64,000 bases of DNA, from assembly GCA_037013495.1 (NCBI GenBank), contig CM072804.1, positions 37,302,501 to 37,366,500 of the forward strand. The letters run 5' to 3'. Below the pieces are notes generated by a model. It saw only the letters and a list, made by a program, of their open reading frames with translations. It had not been told where the DNA came from and ran no database searches. The stretch comes from Hippophae tibetana (taxonomy: Eukaryota; Streptophyta; Magnoliopsida; Rosales; Elaeagnaceae). The position numbers and the translations under genes are program-made. Positions 57,150 through 64,000 of this stretch are shown here, piece after piece (the first letter of the stretch is position 1; every line of letters begins with the position of its first letter).

Positions 57150-57780
57150 TTTTAGTAGATAATTTGTAAAAGTGCATTTATTACTTTTACTTTGTTTAAT
57201 AACTATATATTTATTTTGAGGTGAATAATATATTTTTTTTATTTTTTTGTACTCTCTATTAGTATAGATATAAAAGAGACCGAGTGGTTTTGTATTAATT
57301 TGATACTTTTTTATAATTTATAATTTATAATTTTTTATTTATTTGATAATTTAATTTATTTTAGTAGATAATTTGTGAAAGTGTATTTATCTCATATTTT
57401 TACTTTGTTTAATAACTTTATATTTATTTTAAGATGAATAATATACTTTTTTTTCTAATTTCTACTTATTAGATATATTTTGTTTGGCAATTTATATCTT
57501 TTAATAGATAATTAACATGGTATATTTATTTCACATTTTAAATTTTTTAATAATTTTATATTTATTTTAAGGTGTATATATAATAATAATTTACTACTAG
57601 AGTAATTACAACTCACTGGAATCAAAACCTTACTACGAGGCAAGTAAATGTAGGGTCCAGTGTTTGATCTATAGGTGATAATTTGTATTCTTTTAGTAGA
57701 TAATTTATGGAAGTGTACTTATTTCTACTTTTACTTCTTCTTTTTTATAATTTTATATTTTTTAAAAAATAATTTATCTT
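57150..57780. repeat. Degenerate AT-rich tandem repeat
   Basis: The word TTAGTAGATAATTTGT and its neighbours (AAAGTG.ATTTATT, TTTACTTTGTTTAATAACT, TATATTTATTTT) recur at about 57152, 57361, 57501 and 57693, spaced about 210, 140 and 192 bp. Strongly diverged, origin unknown. Confidence 0.65.
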
Positions 57781-58384
57781 TTATTGATTATGTGTAATAG
57801 AAGTTTAATATAATAACTTGATTCATTAAATTATAAAAAATAATTTATTAAATTGATTAAATTAAAAAAATAGGTACCAAATTAGTCTATTGATAAAAAA
57901 AGATTTAATTAATATTTTTTGAGAATATTGAAGTAGATAAGTTAAAAAAAAAGGAAAAGAAACAAAGATAATAAAGAGTCTAAAAACGATATAAGTGTCA
58001 AAACTATTTGTCCTAGTATATATACTCTATATCATGTATATACTTAAATTTATCGAATTTTATAAACCAAAATTAATTTTTATGAATATTTTTTTATTAT
58101 TAAAACAAATTAGGACCAAGGAAACAATTGCCTTATGCGTGCCTAAAACTAGTTATTAATATAATGCATTGTTGAGTTACGTGTCAAGTAATTAATATTT
58201 AAAATAATATTGATAAAACTATAAAATAAAAATAATATTAATTTTTTAAATTAAAAGGAGTATTAGTTAGCTTTAAAGATTATTACTTTTGTGATTATGA
58301 ATTTTAGAAATATTAATTCTGTGATTTTGTTTCTAATTTTTTCATTAGGAATAGAATTGTAACATATTCCAAATATTGTTTATC
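57781..58384. other. AT-rich spacer
   Basis: No gene or repeat recognised. Confidence 0.5.
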
Positions 58385-59923
58385 TAAAGAGTTGGATTAC
58401 AAATAAACCTTGTGGAAAGCAACGCACCTTCCTACTTAATATTGCTTTCAAAATCGATATTTGTAAGGTTTTTGATATCATATGTTACTTCATCTTAAAA
58501 ACACTACAGTGCTTTGGTTTTGATAACAACTTTTTGGGTTGGATATAATATATTTTTGTATTGGCGAGAATCTTGATTTTGATTAATGGTTCACACAGGA
58601 GTTATATCTCTTACTGTAGAGGAATTCGGCAGAGATATCCTCTGTATTAGCTATTGTTTCTTATTGTTGAAAATTTTCTAAGCATATACCTTGAGTCTTA
58701 ATTTGACAACGGGTGCTTTCTTCCAATTGCTTTGCCAAAGGGATCTATTGTCCACACCCACTTTTTATATGCTTATGACCTACTCATCTTTGCTCATGCA
58801 TATTTATCAAACCTCAAGATTTTATCCAAGGTTTTTCATTTGTATGGACATCTTTTGAATTACATGATCAATTTAAAAAAAAATCTTTCATTTACTTTGG
58901 TGAAGGTGTACCTGAGAACAATATTTCATTACTTCAATAAATAGTTGGGATATGTACTAGAGGCATTGCTTTTCCCTACTTAGGTGTCATTTTATTTTAG
59001 GGGCTCCAAGAAAATGTTGGTTTCAAGGATTAGTTGATAAAATTGCATAGATGTTTGATACCGCCATTTATTCAGAGTTTATTTATTTACTCATTTTAGA
59101 CATATAAATTTCCAAAGGCCATATTAGATAGACTTAAATTGATATTGGTTACTTTGAGGGATTGTTACCGCCCACTAGAAGAAAAATGTCTTAGCTTACG
59201 AGACCTTGGCCTATTAAATGAGGCCATGCTAAGAAATATTTCTAAAAAGTTATCACAGGAAGCTCGAGCATGATGCTTTACTTATGTAGACTGTACTAGG
59301 ATAAGAAGGAAGCTTCACAAAGTTGTTATGTTCATTCTTTCATCTAGGCTAGTTTATGGCCTCATTATTTGACCTTATTAAAGGAATCTAGATGGTTAGT
59401 TGGTAGAGACTATTTAGTATATTTTTGGATGGATGTTAGGCACTTTTCTAATTGAAAAAATGAACTGCTCTCAATGGACCCACTAATGCATACTTTGGTG
59501 GGAGATTATTTACAAGTAGATGGATGGCATCTACCATTCAATTTTGCAGACCTTTATCCTAATACTACTTTAAAGATTCGTTCAATAGTTGTCCAGATAG
59601 GTATATATACTAGAATTTGGACACACTAAATTAAGGAAGAAGTCACAGCCAATGAGGCCTATTCTTCCTTATGTGTGGTTGGGAAACCCAAGAGTTGGAG
59701 CGGGTCTATTTGGGACTCTTTCAAACCACCCCCACATTCCATCTTACTCTAGCATGCTATATAGAATGAACTTTACATTTATTGCTAGGCATAGAAAAAT
59801 GCATTTTCCTTACCTTCTAGATACACCTTATGTGGTATAGGTGAGGAAACTATCTCTCATCTTTTTTGAGTTGTCATTTTGCGAGTGCATTCTTGGACCT
59901 CTTATACTCCTTTTTTTGGTATG
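58385..59923 (+). pseudogene. LINE (non-LTR retrotransposon) RT and C-terminal domain remnant
   Basis: Plus-strand RT blocks: KIDICKVFDI (58450), LKTLQCFGFDNNFLGW (58496), ARILILINGSHRSYISYCRG (58566) and RQRYPLY, then LYAYDLLIFAHAYLSNLKIL (58768) where F/Y-A-D-D should be (second Asp kept, first replaced by Tyr). GVILF-like and GAPRKCWFQGLVDKI follow near 58985-59040. The zf-RVT-like tail has IWDSFKPPPHSILL and ETISHLF near 59720-59870. This is the L1-type plant LINE order. The 5' end is missing and the 3' end is cut by the Athila LTR at 59929. Confidence 0.85.
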
Positions 59924-59928
59924 AGACC

Positions 59929-61737
59929 TGATAACTGTATTTTATACAGTTATTTTCGTCTATTTTATTAATTATAATTGCTATGTTCTTTATATTTTTA
60001 GTTAATTTTTAATTAATTAAATTAATATTTACTATTAGTTTTTAATAAATATATTTTCAAGAAAATTAATGAATTTTAAAATTGGGTGAAATTGCAAATA
60101 TCAAAAGATTAGAAGTTAATTTGAATTAAATTTGTGGGTCAAAATGTAATTAATGAAAGTTTATTTTATGCGTAGAAGAAAAGGCCACTTGCACCATCTA
60201 CAATGCCCAACACCCACCGTTCGATCGTCCAATCAACGGTCAAGATCTAGCACGTGGAATCCAGATGCGAAAAAAGAGCGTGGACCCGGTTTTCCTGGAT
60301 GCATGTGGCTCGGCGCCGAGTGGGGCGCACCTACTACGTAGGCTGGCGTGCAGGGTAGGACCCACATGTCGACTGTGCAGAATTTTCTCCTGAGGCGCAT
60401 CGCTCACCGTTGGATCAAGTGAACCGTCTAGATTTATGCGTGTGGAATCAAGCTGTCGGGCACCGAGAAACTCGTCTACACTCCCGTGCGATGCGGTTCA
60501 TCGTATCAGAGTGTGTCATCACGTTCCACCGAATAAGAAGCAGCCACGTGTTTCCTCAATCTTCCAGCCAATCATATGGCGAAACGCAGCATGTATTTGG
60601 TAAAATAAAAACGTAGAAACAAGGCCCACTCACCAGCTCCTTCTGCGTTGCCCACATGTCAATGCCAGCTATTGTTATATCTTGTAGCCAATAAGATGAT
60701 GACACGTGGCATGCGTTTAAAGAAAAAAAATGCAAAACGATCTTCACGCGTGTTTATTCTTCCCATGTGTTTTTTGTCCTCCAATACATGTAATTTGATA
60801 AAAAGGAAATATTAAATGTTGAGGGGGATATATTTGGATGCGGGGGGAAATATTTTGGAGTTTTAGTTTTTATTTTTCATGTTTCGATTGTTCCTTGGAA
60901 TTTTTTCAGTTTCTCTCTGTGTGTTCTCTATAGCACACAGAACGTTTATTTAACTTTTTTTATGTTGTATTTTCTTAGAAAATAGGGAGAAAGAAGACAC
61001 CGAAGAAGAAGGAAAGGAAAGAAATTTATTTTTCATTGAGGAATCGTGAAAGAGTTTCTCCTAATCTTTGTTTTCTTTTAAATTTTATTTCTCTGAAATG
61101 TTTGATTATTGTTGTGTTGTAGGGTTGCAGTGTAGCTTAAATTATGAAACTTGAATTAATTATTTTTGAATGATTTATGAAAATGTTTTAAGTTGTTTAT
61201 TTTATCTGCGCTTAATGCTTTTAATTATCAGACGATTTTATTAATTGATGTGTGTTTCTCGTGATAAAATAACATATATATATATATATAAGGGATAGGA
61301 ATATACTTTTATTGTATGTGTAACTATTTGAGAACTTAGAACTTAATAAATCTGGTTGAATTTAATTCTTATAGGAATATAGTGAATTATTTTAGCGAGA
61401 TGTGTCTGTATGGAGCTCGGAAGAGATATATGGATAAATTAGGAGTTCTTGGTTAACAACTTAAAATACGACAACATAAATCAAGAGAAAATAAAATGTT
61501 CAAGTGGATTAATTTGGTGAAACTACAATCCTAGAATTTTCTTACAAACTGTTATAAAAATTAGTTAGTCAAACTCCATCAAATTATTGATTTTTTGGAT
61601 AAAATCAGGTTGAAATAATTTTAGTAACTAACGAACACTAGTAACAAATCTCCGTGAGAACAATATTTTACTTATCATATTATTACTTGTGACCGTGTAT
61701 ACTTGCACGATTTTATGTTCTCCTAAAAGAGACAACA
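59929..61737 (+). repeat. Athila-type 5' LTR
   Basis: 1809 bp, TGATAACTGTATtttATACAGTTATTTT (tip hairpin) to AAAAGAGACAACA. The U3 has a GC-rich block (60180-60760). The R/U5 end carries GTATACTTGCACGATTTTAT, typical of the lineage. Confidence 0.87.
60251..60708 (+). promoter_or_regulatory. G-box and CCAAT cluster in the Athila U3
   Basis: CACGTG occurs at 60251-60256, 60545-60550 and 60703-60708, the last inside GACACGTGGC, an ABRE-like core. CCAAT occurs at 60568-60572 and 60688-60692. The two CCAAT/G-box pairs sit in a degenerate direct repeat of about 120 bp. Such sites bind bZIP/bHLH and NF-Y factors; activity here is inferred. Confidence 0.55.
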
Positions 61738-61743
61738 AGTTTT

Positions 61744-61761
61744 TGGCGCCATTGCCGGAGA
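61744..61761 (+). other. tRNA-Asp primer-binding site
   Basis: TGGCGCCATTGCCGGAGA, six bases after the LTR end. It differs from the tRNA-Asp complement TGGCGCCGTTGCCGGGGA at two positions. Confidence 0.92.
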
Positions 61762-61817
61762 TTTGTTTTACTATTTTTTGTTGATATTAATACCAATTAA
61801 TCTGATTTTAGTTCGAA

Positions 61818-61819
<2 letters not shown>

Positions 61820-61859
<40 letters not shown>
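61820..61859. repeat. TA microsatellite in the Athila leader
   Basis: (TA)20 tract shortly after the PBS. Confidence 0.97.
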
Positions 61860-61862
<3 letters not shown>

Positions 61863-62082
61863 ATTATTGCTTACTGTTATTTGCTTAGATTTGTGTATTT
61901 ATTTGTGTGTTTATTTTTAATTTTACTTTATTAGATTTATTTTTCAAATTTTTGGATAAAGTGGGACTTTGTATGCGACGCATAATAAATCTTGACATGG
62001 TGCCATTAGATCTAGAAATTGAGAGAACTATTTTAAAATTAAAAAAATAATAATATACAAGAAAACTCAAAACATCTAATTA

Positions 62083-63290
62083 TGGATGAGGAAATTCCTG
62101 AAGTGGAGGAGCCAAGATCTTTAAGAGATTATGCAGTGCCTATGGTTGGCGGCATTCATTCAAGCATAAGGAGACCATCAATTCAAGCCAATAATTTTGA
62201 AATTAAGCCTGCAATCATTCATATGATTCAAACATAGTTCAGTTTGGTGGTTTAACCCCACGATGATCCAAACTCCCATATATCAATTTTTTTAGAAATT
62301 TGTGACACCTTTAGGCATAATGGAGTCACTAATGATGCTATTCGATTGAGACTTTTTCCTTTTTCACTTAGGGATAAGGCAAAGAGTTGGTTGAATTCCT
62401 TTCCATATGGTTCTATCACTACTTGGGAGGATTTGGCTCAAACACTTTTAGCCAAATATTTTCCACTGGCAAAAACTACAAGGATGAGAAATGAAATCAC
62501 CACTTTTATCCAGTTTGACTCAGAATCATTATATGAAGCTTGGGAGAGGTACAAGGAGCTACTTCGAAGATGTCCTCACCACGGTTTACCAAAGTGGCTT
62601 CAAGTTCAAACATTTTATAATAGTTTGATGGGTCAAACTAGAAACATGATTAACGTTGTAGCAGGTGGTGCTCTTATGGGAAAAAAATTGATGAAGCCTA
62701 CAACTTATTAGAGGATATGGCTTCAAATAGCTACGAGTGGCCATCAGAGAGGATGACGCCTAAGAGAGCGGCTATAATTCATGAGATTGATGCTATGATC
62801 GCTTTAACTGCACAAGTATCCGCTTTTGTGAAGAAGATGGACACACTGGGTGTCCATTCTATTCAGATTCCTTTTGTTGCATGTGAAATTTGCAATGGAA
62901 ATCATGCCAGTGAGAGATGTCCTCACAACTCTGAATCTGTCAATTTTGTTTCCAACTATAATAGGAATCAAAACAATCCCTATGCTAACACTTACAATCC
63001 AGGGTGGAAGAATCATTCTAATTTATCTTGGAGTAACAATGAGGGACCATCATCTTCTATAAAGCCCACATATCCTCCAACATTTCATAACCAAGCTCCA
63101 CCACAAGAAAAGAAGCCATCATTGGAAGATATGTTTGCTTGATACATTGCAAATAATGAGACTATTCTTCAGAATCAAGCAGCCTCCATCAGAAATCTTG
63201 AAGTTCAATTGGGGCAACTTGCTATTGCTATCAACAACCGCCCTCAGGGAGCTTTGCAGAGTGATACTGAAACTAATCCTAGTAGGGGAG
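62083..63290 (+). pseudogene. Athila-type gag, cut by an LTR insertion
   Basis: Starts MDEEIPEVEEPRSLRDYAVP. The core is FEIKPAII, then (frame 62346-62711) RLRLFPFSLRDKAKSWLNSF, WEDLAQTLLAKYFPLAKTTR and RYKELLRRCPHHGLPKW. An A7 run at 62681-62687 shifts the frame; the next frame (62717-63142) continues NSYEWPSER and a zinc knuckle CEICNGNHASERC (CX2CX4HX4C), then NNPYANTYNPGWKNH. After a stop at 63140 it reads on as QLGQLAIAINNRPQGAL to NPSRG, where the family A LTR interrupts. Confidence 0.9.
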
Positions 63291-64000
63291 TGATGAGTGC
63301 TCAAAAAGCACTAAAATTACCATGATTTTATGCACATTAATTAATTAAAAATATATATATTTATATGTTTTATCATATATTTATATAAATTTGTCTTTTT
63401 CGGAATCACGGGTATTTTTATTATTTTTCAGGTATTTTGGCTTAAAAACGTAACTTAAAGACTCAAAGAGAAATACTTAAAGCAATACATCACAAATATA
63501 TCAATAAATAAATAGGGAAAGGTCAACAAATATGGAAAAATTGGACAAAATGGGTCAAAAAGGTCAAAAATGTCAAAAAGGAGAAAATCGCGCCCAGTTG
63601 CCCAGCCGCGCGCCCTGCGCGCCCAGCAGCCCCTTCCGCGCGCGCCGACGCCTTTTCGCCCCATTTTTCACGTGCAGCCACCCCATGACGTCATGCTGAT
63701 GTCATTAATGACCTCAGCATTTCCATTACGCGTTTTTATATTTTTTAACATTTTTTACTCATTTTTTCTCTCCATCCTCACCTATAAATACCCCCCTTCC
63801 CTTCACTTCAAAACACACTTCTCTCTTCTTTCTTTCTCTCATTTCTTAGTTTTTAAGCTTTTCTTAGTTTCTTTCTTAGTTTTTAAGCTTTTCTTGGTTT
63901 CTCTCTTAGTTTTTAGTTAAATTCTCTTAGTTTTAGAGTTCTTCTCTTTTTGAGAGGAACTTGTAATGTTTTTGTAATTTATTAGCTTTTTGATTTAATA
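63291..64000 (+). repeat. Family A LTR (left part), inserted in Athila gag
   Basis: TGATGAGTGCTCAAAAAGCA at 63291, preceded by GGGAG (63286-63290), the presumed first TSD copy. It includes a GC-rich cassette (63590-63662) different in sequence from the other copies, and TATAAATA at 63783-63790 followed by CCCCCCTTCCCTTCACTTC. The LTR runs off the window, so solo or full-length status is unknown. Confidence 0.93.
63783..63790 (+). promoter_or_regulatory. Family A LTR TATA box
   Basis: TATAAATA within CACCTATAAATACCCC. The same word and position occur in three other copies. Confidence 0.7.

Larger units (their letters stand above)
59929..63290 (+). mobile_element. Athila-type Gypsy element, 5' portion
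   Basis: 5' LTR, tRNA-Asp PBS, leader and gag are present. The element is interrupted at 63291 by a family A LTR and presumably continues beyond the window. The left flank is agacc (59924-59928); the matching TSD cannot be seen. Confidence 0.88.

Overview
This window looks like heterochromatic or gene-poor DNA from a flowering plant, probably a eudicot. It is very AT-rich and almost entirely transposable elements, many nested inside one another. The lineages are plant-specific: Copia of Tork/TNT1 type and others, Gypsy chromoviruses with initiator-tRNA-Met primer sites, Athila/Tat-like Gypsy elements with tRNA-Asp primer sites, a LINE, a CACTA DNA transposon and MITE-like repeats. I see no rRNA, tRNA, CRISPR or prokaryotic signals. 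Only one short stretch (50784-51030) looks like a resident host gene, and it is frameshifted.

Layout. 1-865: 3' end of an Athila/Tat-like Gypsy element ('family A', LTRs TGATGAG...CTCATCA). 866-5097: minus-strand Copia remnant whose 5' LTR is split by a family A solo LTR (3120-5014, TSD GGGTG). 5200-6800: decayed Copia RT/RNase H. 6897-14188: Reina-like chromovirus with gag, protease, RT, RNase H, integrase and chromodomain; its 3' LTR is split by a 5'-truncated Copia (11314-13948). 15300-23471: chromovirus fragment split by a second Athila/Tat-like element ('family B', 15731-23215), which itself carries a family A solo LTR (19091-20606, TSD TCCAT). 23472-23762: array of 35-bp palindromic repeats.

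25273-29050 is the most notable region: a complete LTR-bounded non-autonomous retrotransposon (TSD GTTTG, PBS and PPT present) whose pol has been replaced by fragments of three host genes. These are ribosomal protein uL4 (RPL4), a P-class PPR protein and an ABCB transporter, joined head to tail in one reading frame. 29451-30416: non-autonomous CACTA element (TSD TGA). 31113-31565: solo Tork-type LTR. 32050-33150: chromovirus tail duplicated together with a MITE.

33462-50297: Tork-type Copia element cut in two by an 11.8-kb family A element (37129-48968, TSD ATAGC). That insert has two gag genes in tandem, a protease stub fused to an LTR fragment, and no RT, RNase H or integrase. 50784-51030: small secreted proline-rich protein gene. 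52070-53484: LTR of a SIRE-like Copia. 55043-56450: probable Athila-type solo LTR. 57150-57780: AT-rich degenerate tandem repeats. 58385-59923: LINE remnant. 59929-63290: Athila-type element with LTR, tRNA-Asp PBS and gag, interrupted by a further family A LTR from 63291 to the window end.

Almost every coding region is broken by stops or frameshifts. Family A appears to be a late invader, because each of its well-defined insertions lies inside another retrotransposon. All homology calls rest on reading motifs in the translations. No database search was run, and LTR or domain edges without a target-site duplication are approximate.
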